This document shows positions 34,162-46,514 of a DNA stretch of 64,000 nt, in pieces. Position numbers and translations under genes: made by a program. Source of the stretch: Ampullaceana balthica (taxonomy: Eukaryota; Mollusca; Gastropoda; Lymnaeidae); NCBI GenBank assembly GCA_944989445.1, contig CALYLW010000012.1, positions 1,281,001-1,345,000 of the forward strand, written 5' to 3'. A model generated the notes under the pieces. The model was not told the DNA's origin. It saw nothing but the letters and a program-made list of their open reading frames with translations, and ran no database searches. Within the stretch, counting starts at the first letter, position 1. Every line of letters begins with the position of its first letter.

Positions 34162-36835
34162 ATGAGTTTGTTTTCTTTCCCCACCGCTTTTCCCTACAGG
34201 CCTATATATCAATTGACATCGCACACTGATTTTACAGGCAAAGTAATAAAAAAATTAAAACTCAGAGAGCTGTTGTCTCCATTCTCTGAATTTTGTTTCT
34301 GGTACGGGGAAATGAGACTACTTCAAATTCAATAGGGAAATTTTCGTTTAGTTTTTTCCGGACATTATAGATGAGGAAGGGGAAAATTTCTAATTTTGCT
34401 TTTTTTGAATTAAGTCGCAGTGTATGTTTTCTCAAAGAGTTTTTTAAGACTTCCAGGATGGTCAGACTTGAGGAAACGAGGTTTTCCAACCGATATTTTT
34501 TATGGATATACCCATAAAAAAACCTCAAATTTTCCCAAATATTTAAATAGCTTCATAATTTAAGGCATATGATACCTATAGTACAATTACAAAAAGTAAA
34601 TATTAAGAATTACATTAACAACTTTAAAAAAATATATATTCCTCCAAAGAGAAGAACGTAAAAACATTCATTTCATTTATAAAGTAAATGAACAAAAAAT
34701 GCATGTACAATTTAGTTTTATATACAAGCTGTTGTAGTTTCCCTTATCAATGTAAATATTCACAAGCAAAAATATGTATTTTCCCACAGAGGGACAACAA
34801 CGCATCATTCAAGAATGATGCATAGTGGAAACCAATGAAGTGTGCACTTTGATAACTTCTCATTGATAGGCCAACCTGACTGCTGCTAAATTCCGTAATC
34901 CTGCATTCTGCACTCTTAACGTGTAATTAATCCAAGTGCACAGTTGTTTTTTCACCGCGCCCCCGGCTACCCACCCTTAAAAAATGTTAGCACCCGATGA
35001 TAACACAGATGTAATAATAAGTTGATAGAAAGATAAGTGCGCGCGACCTGTGAGTAACATCAAGTGTTGGTGAGTTCGAGTCGCGAGTTCTGTGGCGAAA
35101 TAGTTTTGTCATAGTTTTCTGGGATATCCCCCCCCCTCACCCACCGAACCCCACTTTTAATTTCCAAAACTAGGATTTTCTTCTTTATAACTTCACAAAG
35201 AGGCTCTTTACAGAGGGGCGTGGCAACTCATTTGACCTCACACCGCCACGAGGGTTATTAGTTATAATATTTTGGTCAGCGACCTTGGACAAAATTGAAT
35301 AGTAGCATTAATTATTCGTAAAGAAGATTAACAAATTATATATACTCAGTTTTTGACTGCATATTTAGTTGCTACAGAAACACTGAATCGTGCCTATAGT
35401 ATACTATATTATTGCTACATTCACAGCATGAATGACCAAACATTACAGTAAACTGGTGTTAACCGTATGTTCGGCTGACGCTAATTGCAGCTTCAGGAAA
35501 TAGTAAAGAATTTTAGATAAAGATGAAAGTGTTATGTGTGTGTGTGGGGGGGGATAACAACAGACGATGACAAAGGAACACGTCAGCCAACATGCTCTTT
35601 TTAACAGTTGAGATACAACAAAACAGTAATAAAAATACAAATCAAGTAAGAGCCTAAGTATATTGGGTGGTATATTATTCACAGTGTCGAAATCATGGAG
35701 GCTGTCTTCCTTTTTTCTATAAGATGTTATGATGCTTATTATTGTTTTGAAAAAAAACTAAGTACATGCATTTAGTATTAACAATAAGACTGAAGTCGCA
35801 CACATAAAAAATGAACTCAAATTTATTATTTATTTAAATGTTATATATATTTATTCGCGTATTTACTTCGAGTATGTAGAAAAATTTCAAGCCATTACAA
35901 AAAAAAGTTACTGGATAAGCAGAAAGGGAAAATGTTCTTGCTCAAAATATACTTTGTGAAAATCTGCATTTGCATTTTACTCATGTTTAAGGTAGTAATG
36001 TGTTTTTTATTTTATTATATTCCAAACAGAGAGTGCTCACTTCTGATGGATTAAGAAATAATACCTTCATTTTGAGATGAAATTTAAAAGCCACCCTCAC
36101 TAAAAAAAATAAACTATCGGGTCACCCTTAATGTTATCTTTCAGCCAACTTTTTACACTTCTACTTTTCTGTCCCCATTACAGATATTTTTTTTTAGAAC
36201 CATTGATGCCAACCTTGTTTGTTTGAAATTGACTTCCACTGAATTCTCGCTAGAGAATCCCATAGTAAAACACGATTCACACAGACGGGCTAATCCGTTA
36301 TCGATCAACGTCCGTCTTTATCAACAGTGCCCCCCTCCCCCCGAGTCACAGTCATAACGTGAGTTTCAAGAACTCGACCTGCACTCGGTGACAATAGTCT
36401 CGCCTCCTCCTCGCAGTCTTCTTCCCAGCGAGGCCAACATCAAACACCATTGTGTGACCACAAGAACTTGTGTGGACATTTCATAGCACGCCCTTTTTTT
36501 TTCATTCCACCGGGGAGGGTTTATGCTTGGAGAACTCAGTTTTCTTGGAATAAGATCGCTCAAGATGACCGAGGAGGGGGTGAGGTTACATGATTGTTAA
36601 ACTATTGTTATTTTTTTTCTGTAGTTATCACCTCCCTGCCAGTCAATCGTTAGGTACTCATGTGAATAGTTTTCAATATCCAATAATGTAGCTGCAATAA
36701 GCGCATACATTAAAATGTGTATTTATTGGATTTTGCTTGAAATCATTTGATTCTAAGCATCGTTTATCGCCTTTTTTGTGAATTACCCTCAAGCTCAAAC
36801 TAAGTTTTACTTGATACAACATCGTGCATATATTT
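32077..36835. other. AT-rich stretch without supported genes
   Basis: Contains a (TA)n run at 34131-34159 and C-runs near 35130. A minus-strand frame at 34262-34528 includes LRKHTLRLNSKKAKLEIF, faintly like the segment after the catalytic box of gypsy reverse transcriptase, but no YXDD or other motif is present. Positions 36340-36590 are less AT-rich without a recognised product. The part just after 32076 may be decayed LTR-element interior. Confidence 0.4.
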
Positions 36836-37549
36836 AATACAACAGGCACTATCCATTTAATTCAACAGGTACCACCCATTTAATACAATATGGACCACCC
36901 ATTTACTTCAACAGGGACCACCCATTTGATACAATAGGGAGCACCCAGTTAATACAACATGGACCACCCATTTAATACAGCATGGACCACCCATTTAATA
37001 CAGCATGGACCACCCATTTAATACAGCATGGACCACCCATTTAATACAGCATGGACCACCCATTTGATACAATAGGGAGCACCCAGTTAATACAACATGG
37101 ACCACCTATTTAATACAGCATGGACCACGCATTTAATACAGCATGGACCATCCAGTTAATACAGCATAGACCACCCATTTGATACAATAGGGAGCACCCA
37201 GTTAATACAACATGGACCATCTATTTCATACAGCATGGACCACCCATTTAATACAGCATGGACCACCCATTTAATACAGCATGGACCACCCATTTGATAC
37301 AATAGGGAGCACCCAGTTAATACAACATGGACCATCTATTTAATACAGCATGGACCACCCATTTAATACAATATGGACCACCCATTTACTTCAACAGGGA
37401 CCACCCATTTGATACAATAGGGAGCACCCAGTTAATACAACATGGACCACCCATTTAATACAGCATGGACCACCCATTTAATACAGCATGGACCACCCAT
37501 TTAATACAGCATGGACCACCCATTTAATACAGCATAGACCACCCATTAA
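36836..37549. repeat. 23-bp minisatellite, about 31 copies, with recurrent multi-unit block
   Basis: Unit GGACCACCCATTTAATACAG plus CAT, 23 bp (36961 to 36984). A distinctive two-unit variant, ATTTGATACAATAGGGAGCA then CCCAGTTAATACAACATGG, recurs near 36927, 37062, 37167, 37292 and 37408, marking block-wise amplification. Confidence 0.95.
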
Positions 37550-37819
37550 AACTGTGAAGCCGTTTCCCGTGGAGAAGTTTAGACAAGGGTCACTGACATT
37601 TCAATATATTTTCATCACAGAGCGCCTCCACCCATCCCCTTTCCTGGACTTGTTAAAAATGCAATTTTAACAGCAGAGTTCTAAATGTTCGCGTGAAAGT
37701 CAAGCCGATGTTGGATAGCTTACTGTCAACTGTGAGGTAAGATGGGGGTGAAAGGTGAATAATGGGTGAATAACTGAAGGGCTGTGTTAATGGCTGGTGT
37801 TCAAATGTGCTGTGTTGCA

Positions 37820-38365
37820 TTTGCAACGAGAGAGGAAGACGACGAAGAATGGGACGGAGGAGAAGGAAATGAGAAATGATTTTTTTTTAAATACCGGGAG
37901 AGTCGAAGAGAGTGAGTTTTGCAAGAGAGGAGAACGAACAAATAAAGAGGGGATATAAAGAGATGAATTAGTTACAGGAATAGGGATGAGACAATGTCAA
38001 ATTTGAAATCAAAGTGGTGGAGATAGTGTTAGAGAATAAGAAGGGGAAAAAAAGAGGTGGTAAGAAAGAAAAGCTATAAGGAAAGGAGACGAGAATGGGG
38101 GGGTGGGGAGAGGGGGTTAGAGATTGTCGTAAACAGTGACATAGAAAATAATTGACATATATTGTTTAACCAAGAAGTAGAAAAATAATTTGATAGTGAT
38201 AGAGAATGGAAGATAGAAGTAAAGAATGAGGTGGAATTGAAAGATATGTATTTTGTAATATAAGGTAGAAGAGAAAAAATGAAGAGAGAGAAAGAAAAGA
38301 GAGAAAAACGAGAGAGAAGGAGGATAGGGAAAGACGAGAGAGAAAGAAGAGTTCGATGGAAAGGT
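37820..38365 (+). other. Purine-rich plus-strand tract
   Basis: For more than 500 bp the plus strand is strongly biased to A and G, with many GAGAGA, GAAGA and GGAGAAG words and few C or T. It is not a simple tandem repeat. It may be an old degenerate (GA)n expansion. No protein is supported here. Confidence 0.7.
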
Positions 38366-38957
38366 GATGTTGTTAAGGGCGAAGTTAAAATGTATACTGT
38401 GTGTTTTCAGAGAAAAAAAATTCGTACCAATATATAATTATATAAACAAACTATAGAGGAAAGATGGACCAAAAAATATGTAGTATGTTCCAGCTGGCAA
38501 AGAAAACGTATATTTCATGAAGTCTTTGTGGTAGAAAAGGGGCAAGTTAAAAACAACATACGCGGCTGGAAAACAAGAATTATCTTTCATTTACTTTTTT
38601 CTTCAGAACGCAATCCGCTGAAAGTCTGTTTTCTCCTGGTCTATGTTCCATCGACGCGTCCATATTTCAATCTAACAATCGTTACCCAACTATTTACACA
38701 GGTTTTATTACTTTAGAGATCCAAGTTTGCCTTTCTTACTTCTCTTCGCTATGAAATAAGATAAATAAACCCTGGTAGCGTTGTAGGGGTGGGGGCTGGT
38801 TACTAGCAGACTTCTTGATACGACACACTGCGCACGCGCGGAGAAGAGTCAACAAAGTTTTGGCAAACAAATAATAGCAACTTCTTTGCCAAGGATTTTA
38901 ATGTCTTAAGCAGGGGCTGAGCTTTTTACAGTGTCTTACAGTCGAGTTAAGTCATGT

Positions 38958-39484
38958 CAGGCTTAATTTGGTGACAGCTGAAACAAACAGGCTTAATTTG
39001 GTGACAGCTGAAACAAATCAGGTTTAATTTGATGACAGCTGAAACAAAGCAGGCATAATTTGATGACAGCTGAAGCAAATCAGATATAATGTGAAAACCT
39101 GAAACAAATCAGGCTTAGTTTGGTGACATCTGAAACAAATCAGGCTTAATTTGGTGACAGCTGAAACAAATCAGGATTAATTTGGTGACAGCTGAAACAA
39201 ATCAGGCTTAGTTTGGTGACAGCTGAAATAAATCAGGATTAATTTGGTGACAGCTGAAACAAATCAGGCTTAATTTGGTGACAGCTGAAACAAAGCAGGC
39301 TTAATTTGGTGACAGCTGAAACAAAGCAGGCTTAATTTGGTGACAGCTGAAACAAAGCAGGCTTAATTTGGTGACAGCTGAAACAAAGCAGGCTTAATTT
39401 GGTGACAGCTGAAACAAAGCAGGCTTAATTTGGTGACAGCTGAAACAAAGCAGGCTTAATTTGGTGACAGCTGAAAGAAAGCAA
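38958..39484. repeat. 31-bp minisatellite, about 17 copies
   Basis: Unit GGCTTAATTTGGTGACAGCT then GAAACAAAGCA, 31 bp (39301 to 39332). The right half is near identical, the left half is diverged, so expansion is directional. Confidence 0.96.
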
Positions 39485-40348
39485 GCGTACTTCAGAGATG
39501 ACAAAAATGACGTCTAAAATGTGCGTCAAGTGAATTGACGTTTAAAATCAGAGCTTCAAAATGGCTACATTTTCCTTTTAATTGTATCATATGACGCTCT
39601 TTTACTGGTCTTAACTTGTTACTAAAGAATATTTCTAAGTCAATAGGTACTATTATTTGTTTGTTATCGTTGTGGCTGACAATTTAACCTGCCGTAGCTC
39701 GTCTCGCGTCAGTAAAAGAGATAATCTTACAATATTGACCTATTAAATCACCAACAGCCTTTTGTTTGCTTATTACCTTTTTTCTGATAATTTCCTTTAA
39801 CTTTTAACTGGTTTCGATAAAATAAAATGTCCATTTTATTGAATTAAGCCAATAATATTTTAGGATCTTAAACTCATCAGTATGGTATGGTATGATGGCA
39901 ATAAGTAGTTCTTAATAATATGTTATCACTAATCTCTTCCTTGAATGCACCTGAAACGACCCCAGTGCTTATTATGCAGAGCAAAGAGTTCTGTCAGTAG
40001 CGGACCTCCCCCCCCCCGCACCTGTCATTCCCCATTCCCAGCTACTATAAAATTGTAGATGCGTCTAAGGCGAGGGGAAATTGTAAACAGACATCATTTT
40101 AGACTAGTAAAATTAAACTTTTTGTTTTCATAAATAAATGCAATTAAAAAATACATTGGAAATAAGTGATTTGTGAATTTATAAACATCTTTAACGCGGC
40201 TCTAAGAACTATAAGAAGAAGTAAATTGTCAAGTTTATTAATCGAACAAATGCCAGGCGCAAGGTGAAATCATTTGACCGCCTACAGATATTGATTCAGT
40301 CTTCGTCATCACATGACTTTCAGGGTAACGTGACACGGTAATTGTTTC

Positions 40349-40699
40349 AACGGACACACGACTTCTACGCCGTCATACCATGCTACACAGTATGCTATCA
40401 TAACTAAAAGGACACACGACTTCTACACTGTCATACCATGCTACACTGTATGCTATCATAACTAAAAGGACACACGACTTCTACACTGTCATACCATGCT
40501 ACACTGTATGCTATCATAACTAAAAGGACACACGACTTCTACGCTGTCATACCATGCTACACTGTATGCTATCATAACTAAAAGGACACACTACATCTAC
40601 GCTGTCATACCATGCTACATTGTATGCTGTCATAACTAAAAGGACACACTACTTCTACGCTGTCATACCATGCTACACTGTATGCTATCATAACTAAAA
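40349..40699. repeat. 58-bp tandem repeat, 6 copies
   Basis: Units start GGACACACGACTTCTACRC and contain GTCATACCATGCTACACTG and TATGCTATCATAACTAAAA; 58 bp spacing (40410, 40468). The last two copies have ACTAC in place of ACGAC. Confidence 0.95.
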
Positions 40700-41050
40700 G
40701 TTGCCTTCTATCTTAAGCATTTAGCCTAACTTTAACGTTCAATGCCATTTGAAGTTCTATCACTGTTAGATATCATGACTTCAATTATTTCTATTTAATT
40801 TGTACAACTGTAGTAGGCAGTAAAACATTGTCTATTACATAAGTTATACATTCGGTTGTAGTCAAATTTTATCGAAAAAGAGGTGTAACGAAGTTCTTTT
40901 GAACTGGCATGTTATTATAGCTATAATATTTCTACCTAAGACACACACATCCTAAAAGAATTTATAATTCAAAGATATTGCTGTTTGTAAGCAGTTCTCA
41001 AATTTGTTTGGTAATTGCTCGATTGTTTTGTCACTATTTGACATTTATTA

Positions 41051-41528
41051 TCATTTGTATGTAGGGCTGTTAATATTGTTGAAAAAAAGCTGCCCGGGAA
41101 GTCGGGAACGCGTCCCAATTTTGAACGGGTACCCGGGTAGCCCGTTGGAAACGCCGCATAATGTTCCGTTATAAAAGCAATGCCTCTTTCTGCGGACAGG
41201 ACTGTCACCGACAACACACTGGACACTGGACTGGAACGACGCGGCGAACGCATCTCTGCATGGACTGCCTTTCTGTATGGACTCGAGCGTCACCAAAAAC
41301 CACGCTGAACACTGCAACTGAATATAGACAGCAGGGTCTCCGACCACACTGACACTGTCACTTGGAAATATGAGGCCGACGCCTCGTTGTATAGTCAACA
41401 CGGTCTCCAGCTACACACTGGATACTGCAACTAGTATTTATTAGGCAAACGCCTCGTTGAATAGTATATACAGCTGTGACTTGAAACGTTGTTATCGTTG
41501 TCATCGAATTGAACAGTCTCCAGAAAAT
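41051..41528 (-). mobile_element. Leader region of an LTR element, mixed with a hAT-like end
   Basis: Minus-strand sequence after the primer site, with two related blocks around GAGGCGT at about 41380 and 41440. The left part (41063-41145) has TAGGGCTGTTAA and GGGTACCCGGGTAGCCCG, resembling a hAT end, so the boundary between elements is uncertain. The minus-strand frame 41051-41401 has no gag-like motif. Confidence 0.45.
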
Positions 41529-41545
41529 CCCCGGACGAGCCCCCA
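41528..41545 (-). other. Primer binding site of tRNA-Pro type
   Basis: On the minus strand, one base after the LTR end, is TGGGGGCTCGTCCGGGGA, which matches the 3' end of tRNA-Pro used as primer by some retroelements. Its position directly after the TG...CA LTR supports both calls. Confidence 0.8.
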
Positions 41546-41546
41546 A

Positions 41547-41692
41547 TGTTGTGTACTGGGTTCTGGATAATTAAGACAAAGTCTTGACTCTTATTCAAAG
41601 GATATTCAAGTCTTTATTACATCAGTAATACTTTCACAATTCTCTCGCGTATTCTGGTAAACATCCTTATTCTCTACAAGTGATACCTTACA
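41547..41692 (-). mobile_element. Putative 5' LTR of an LTR retrotransposon, 146 bp
   Basis: On the minus strand it runs from TGTAAGGTATCACTTG to GTACACAACA (TG...CA), with AATAAAG as likely poly(A) signal. The primer site follows after one base. The outer limit at 41692 is chosen from the TG start and is less certain. A Penelope 3' end starts about 40 bp further out. Confidence 0.7.
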
Positions 41693-41734
41693 CATAAATG
41701 CATACAGCGGGCTATGTGCACCTAATACTACTGA

Positions 41735-42013
41735 ATCATATAGAATAGGACTGTGAAAAAGCTTTTAAATAAAATACAAAATACACTAACAAATTGTGTA
41801 ATGAAAATAATAAATTTGAGATTTATTATTAAACTAACACGACAGTAAACGTTTCGGCTAATGCCTTCATCAGTGCAATAAACATAAATTACATACTTAC
41901 ATCCGTAATATAATTATATTTAACTTCTTAAAACATACTATATAAGATAAAATAGTTATGTAAAATAAAAAGAAATGAAAAACAACAAACAATGACACAG
42001 GATATAGGATCCT
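41735..42013 (-). mobile_element. Penelope-like element 3' end, copy 2
   Basis: Matches 4237-4520 in order: ATCATATAGAAT, AAAGCTTTTAAATAAAATAC, ACGTTTCGGCTAATGCC, and GGATATAGG near the far end. The coding part is missing, so this copy is truncated just inside its 3' untranslated region. Confidence 0.82.
41834..41880 (-). ncRNA. Hammerhead-like motif, copy 2
   Basis: Minus strand CTGATGA (41867-41873), GGC-ATTA-GCC, GAAAC and GTC (41841-41843) are all kept, although the sequence around them has drifted from copy 1. Same caveats as copy 1 about the extra A and weak stem I. Confidence 0.5.
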
Positions 42014-42091
42014 ATGGACAGATATTTACTCTTAAGCATTTCGTGTTAAGCGTATTTCTCAACATATATTTCAAACGAAAAGTTTAACACA

Positions 42092-42141
42092 AAAGAGCCA
42101 CGTGCGGCCCGCGGCCCGCGGGCCGCAGTTTGGCCACCGTC
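42092..42141. mobile_element. Fragment of a hAT end (GGTGGCCAA family)
   Basis: AGAGCCACGTGCGGCCC leading to TTTGGCCACCGTC is the inverse of hAT ends such as the one at 59001 (CAACGGTGGCCAACCCGCGG). Only one end is visible. It contains a perfect 16-bp palindrome, GCGGCCCGCGGGCCGC, at 42111-42126. Confidence 0.6.
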
Positions 42142-42940
42142 GCAGCCCCATTTTCACGGATACCCGGGCGAAATTTTAATAACCGGGTAATTGCACACTA
42201 ACGGGTACCCGGATTCCGTAAGTATATATCCTAAAACAAGTGTAACCTGACATAAATGATAATTTCTTTAATGAAAAATGTAAGCCCTAAACATCCTGCC
42301 AGGGTAGGTCATCGAATCAACTACCCTCTTAGACAACCCCCACCGCAACCTCCACAAAATTTTTCTTGACATGTTTCGTGTTCGTACGTCATAAACATTT
42401 AGTAGGTGATTTTTTACGGTGTCAAATTTCTATTTCTAATTTATCTATTTTGATAGCTGTGAGAGAAAGATGATTAAATAGTCTTCTTCTCCATTTCCGC
42501 TACTCCCCACATCACGCCACGCTTCAAAACAAAACATCTTTAAAACTCATTCCCCCAATTAGACAAGCGCTTGGCAAAAAAAAATATGTCCACTAAAAAA
42601 ATTCCAAGACACACAAGCGGAACCTGGTGTGTTTTCAAGATGCATTCTGGGGGTAGCGCATGATCGCATCTGTCATGCTGGTGTCAGAGAAGCGCCATGC
42701 CAGGGAACAGCTGTAATGAACTGGCGGGATCTCAGCTTGTAGGGCTGATAGCTGAACAGAGCAGTAATAAGTTAGTCTGTCGTATGCAAGGTAATGTTGG
42801 TCACTTTCAGATTTTGCTACAATGAGAGTATTCCTCTGTTATGGGATGTAAATTAAAGCGATCGCGCTTGTAAGTCGGGTTATAAGAAATTGAAAGGTGT
42901 AGAGAATATAGTCGACATCAATATTTTAAAACTCCAACTG

Positions 42941-43252
42941 CTCAATAGTCGATACATTGACTGGACACATTGCTCAATAGTCGATACATTGACTCGTGCT
43001 CAATAGTCGATACATTGAATCGACACATTGCTCAATAGTCGATACATTGACTCGACACATTGCTCAATAGTCGATACATTGACTCGACACATTGCTCAAT
43101 AGTCGATACATTGACTGGACACATTGCTCAATAGTCGATACATTGACTGGACACATTGCTCAATAGTCGATACATTGACTCGACACATTGCTCAATAGTC
43201 GATACATTGACTGGACACATTGCTCAATAGTCGATACATTGACTCGACACAT
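42941..43252. repeat. 32-bp minisatellite, about 10 copies
   Basis: Unit CTCAATAGTCGATACATTGA plus CTSGACACATTG, 32 bp (43031, 43063); one unit near 42995 is shortened. The variable base alternates C/G among units. Confidence 0.95.
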
Positions 43253-43254
43253 CC

Positions 43255-45030
43255 AGAATTTAAGAAAAAGATATCACTACTTACAATATGAATAACTTTT
43301 TTCTTCTTATTGAAATTTTCATTAAAAAGTTTATGAGAAGATATTAAGCAGAAATGTAACTTTATTAACAGATTATAAGCAGAGACAATGGCTTAGTTAA
43401 ATGGAATTTTAAACTTAAGAAAGTATATTTTCACATCCTTTCAATATATGTTCATTTTTTGTTTAAATTCTCAAAATCAATCGCATTTTGCGTTTATTTT
43501 CAATCTGATTTAAAGTTACGAAGTCATAAAGACAAGGACATTAAGTCATTAAGTCTTATGAAAAGAAATTATAAAAAGAAATTCCAATGTGAACTTAGCT
43601 TTTAAAGTTGAATTTTATTACAAAAATAGACTTTTCTTAAACCACGTGAGTCTGTTAGGTCATACTGCTAATGTCTTTAAGTTTTAAAGAGCCATGTATG
43701 ACAAGTTTATGCAAGAATCTAAAACCGTGACATACGTAAAATAAATTTTAACTAGTTAAGCTTCATTTTAACTTTGCATATATGTCATATCCGTATTTTA
43801 TCAATATTTTCAATGTATTTTTAACTTACATGTCTCCAACTATATTAAAGTGTAGGCGTGACTGTAAAATTCCGCGAGGAATTTATACTATTTAGATTAT
43901 GATATTCGTTATAGCCTTACCTCGAAAAGGTAAATTTATATATGTAATGCTTCAGATTTTTACTCATTGGTGTTTTCCCGCGTCACATGTTACAGCAGGA
44001 TGAATCCCATGCACGTCGTCTTCAACCAACCGTGACATCAATCACATGCTAAATAAAACAAATCGATACACGGTAATCGATGCTGAAATATACCAGGTAT
44101 CACAGGATACGTGCGGCAGCGCTTGTCTAAACTGATTATTCCTGCATCTCTATATCCAGGGGGGGGGGATAATCAGTTTAGATTGTACGTGTCGTACCTT
44201 ACCTGTGTACCATGCACGCCTTAAGCATGTTTGCTCCCCTTTTAGAAGCCATGGAATTCTTCTTTTTTTTTAAACGGTTTAATATTTTCCTTGTTGATCC
44301 CGTCACCGTGATGGCCCGTTGACATCGGCCGATGCCTCGCGTGTAACAGTCGTGAGATAAGAACACCTTTAACAAATGATGTCAGCCTCTCATTCCATCC
44401 TGTCTTCCAACCCTAAAGTACACTGGGAGGATCCCGGTAAGCTAGATGCTGAGGGTGAGTAGGGGACAAGGGATAATCGAAAGATTAAAGGATTATCACT
44501 TATCCTTAGGATCTCGTCCACGTTCCTCGCGTTTTAACCTGAGTTCGTTTTTATACGTTAGCCGAGGGATCATACCGAGGGTTCGCCCATTGTGCAGCTA
44601 ATGACCTTAGATAAAGTTAGCGATAATGGTAATGGAGTGAATTTGTTGTTCTCTTCAGAGCGATTGCTGAGTGTATTAAGAAACAAATAGAAGATAAGGT
44701 TAGCTTTTTTTTTCTTTTTCTTTTCTGTCTCTGCATTAACCGGGTGAAGCTTATCAAATGAATCGCCTTCATTACCAGACCCAGAATGAATTATTAGGAA
44801 AATAACTGCACGGCTGTGAACTAAAGGTAAACATGTTATATTTTTGCGTGTAATTGAACAAGCTGTAATAATTTATTGCACTCGAAAAGTTAAATAAAAG
44901 AACTTAGAAATATATTTAAACAGAAACGAAACAAACTACGCGACATTTAACTTGATGTGCTTGTTAGTGGTGAAACGAGATGTTATGCTCAATCCGGTTT
45001 GGAGTACGGACAGCATCAAATGTATGTAAT
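43255..45030. other. AT-rich stretch with one strong hairpin
   Basis: No gene recognised. TCTAAACTGATTAT at 44126-44139 and ATAATCAGTTTAGA at 44169-44182 form a perfect 14-bp inverted repeat with a 29-base loop containing a G9 run. Confidence 0.6.
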
Positions 45031-45038
45031 AAGTACTA

Positions 45039-45440
45039 ATAAGTACTGGAGAATATTCAAAACTGACAAGAATAACACCATTAGTTAAATCATTAAACCT
45101 TGAAACACTAGAGGATAGAAGAACCAAGAGTAAAGTAGTAATCATACATAAAGCAATTAACTCTAATTTAGAAATACAACACAAAGATAACTTAATACAA
45201 CCCTCAGATAGACATAAGGATAAAAACACCTTTCTTATTCCGTATGCAAGAACAAAGTCATACAAATTTTCGTTCTTCCCGTCTGGAATTCGGGCGTGGA
45301 ATGGGTTGGCTGAAGAAACCAGGAAAGCCAACACTTTATCAACATTTAAAACTCTAATAATAATGCAGGACTAAACACAAACCATAGATAAGCGTAGGAC
45401 GCAATAATCTTCTGTATAGAAGGAGCGTCTGAAACAGATA
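45039..45440 (+). pseudogene. LINE 3' end: reverse-transcriptase C-terminus, copy 2, frame intact to stop
   Basis: The plus-strand frame starting at the truncation point near 45039 reads TGEYSKLTRITPLVKSLNLE, then RRTKSKVVIIHKAINSNL, a KFSFFPSGIRAWNGL motif and a TLSTFKTL segment, with a stop at 45372-45374. The 'FF..R....WN.LP' motif is the usual end of Jockey/CR1-type LINE proteins. The 3' untranslated part shared with copy 1 follows, then GATAA repeats at about 45436-45462. The start is a 5' truncation, common for LINEs. The minus-strand frame 44936-45334 is its antisense shadow. Confidence 0.92.
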
Positions 45441-45462
45441 AGATAAGATAAGATAAGATAGA

Positions 45463-46514
45463 TAAAAGTAATTTGTATTTTTTTAAATATCTTTTTTTCT
45501 GTTGTTATAAATCTAATAAACCATTTAATTTTATCATATTTTAAAAATATGTTTCTTACAGTTGCTGATAGCATGACGGAGGCCGGTCTTCATATACAGC
45601 ATTAAGTTCTATCGTCTTCCCTATGACATTTGTTTGACATGTGCTGATGTTATAAGATTATCTGAGCTGAATCGCTATAAAAAAAATTCCAGTGCAGGCT
45701 TTTATAAAAATCTAAGTATGTAAGGAAAATTTAGTTGTTTATTACACTATTTGTTGAATCAGTTAAGCTAATAAAGGTCTAAGGACCCCTAATTCCACGA
45801 TATAATAAATTCACCAGCTACGAACAGTTCGTAATATTCTATGTCTTTATGTTGCCTTTAACCAGCGCTTCTGACAATTTAGTCAGATGTTGGATTATAC
45901 CCAAAAAAAACATTAATTCAAGATTATTTTCGAATTCATAATAGCAGTGATCGATATAATCTAGCAGCAAAGGAATTCGTTTTTCAGGGGGTAACAAACC
46001 AGGAGGCGTTGCCCACACACACAAAAACACGTAGTATAAACATAATTTATAGATATTATAGACATTTGATGAGCTTCGACTTTCAATATTTTTTCTTACT
46101 TACAATTATGGCTATTAATTTTTTTTTAAAAGCTGCATTCAAATTTAATTTGATTAAATGCATGCATTTTGCTGGTGAATTCTACATCATAACTATAATT
46201 GTTTTATTGTAGGACTTAGTTATTCCAGCTGACACGAAGCTCTGCATTGCGCATGTCAGTCATCATCTTTATAATAAAAAAAAAGTCTGCTGAGTCAAAA
46301 TAATTCTAGGATGTTTTCCTTGTCTTTTCTACCTTAACATTTTTTAAATGTATAATTGGTTTTCAATAGTTCAGAGTTAGTGTTTGATAGACCCAATTTA
46401 GAGTTTCATTACTGAGTAAAAATGGATATCATTATTATACAAGTATCCCCCGCCAAAATATGTTTATATACTTGCATTAAGTATCAATAGCGGACAACTC
46501 CCCTTTTCCCCCAC
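45463..46514. other. AT-rich stretch without recognised genes
   Basis: Short frames (45371-45574, 45839-46030, 46009-46212) have no motif. Nothing else is seen. Confidence 0.5.

Noticed and set aside
34262..34528. Minus-strand frame with LRKHTLRLNSKKAKLEIF
   Set aside because: Only a faint likeness to gypsy reverse transcriptase; no catalytic box or further motif, so no call.
35043..35110. tRNA-like B box (GAGTTCGAGTC)
   Set aside because: No matching A box or cloverleaf could be built around it.
44936..45334. 132-codon minus-strand frame
   Set aside because: Antisense to the LINE coding end at 45039-45374, which reads as a recognisable protein on the plus strand.
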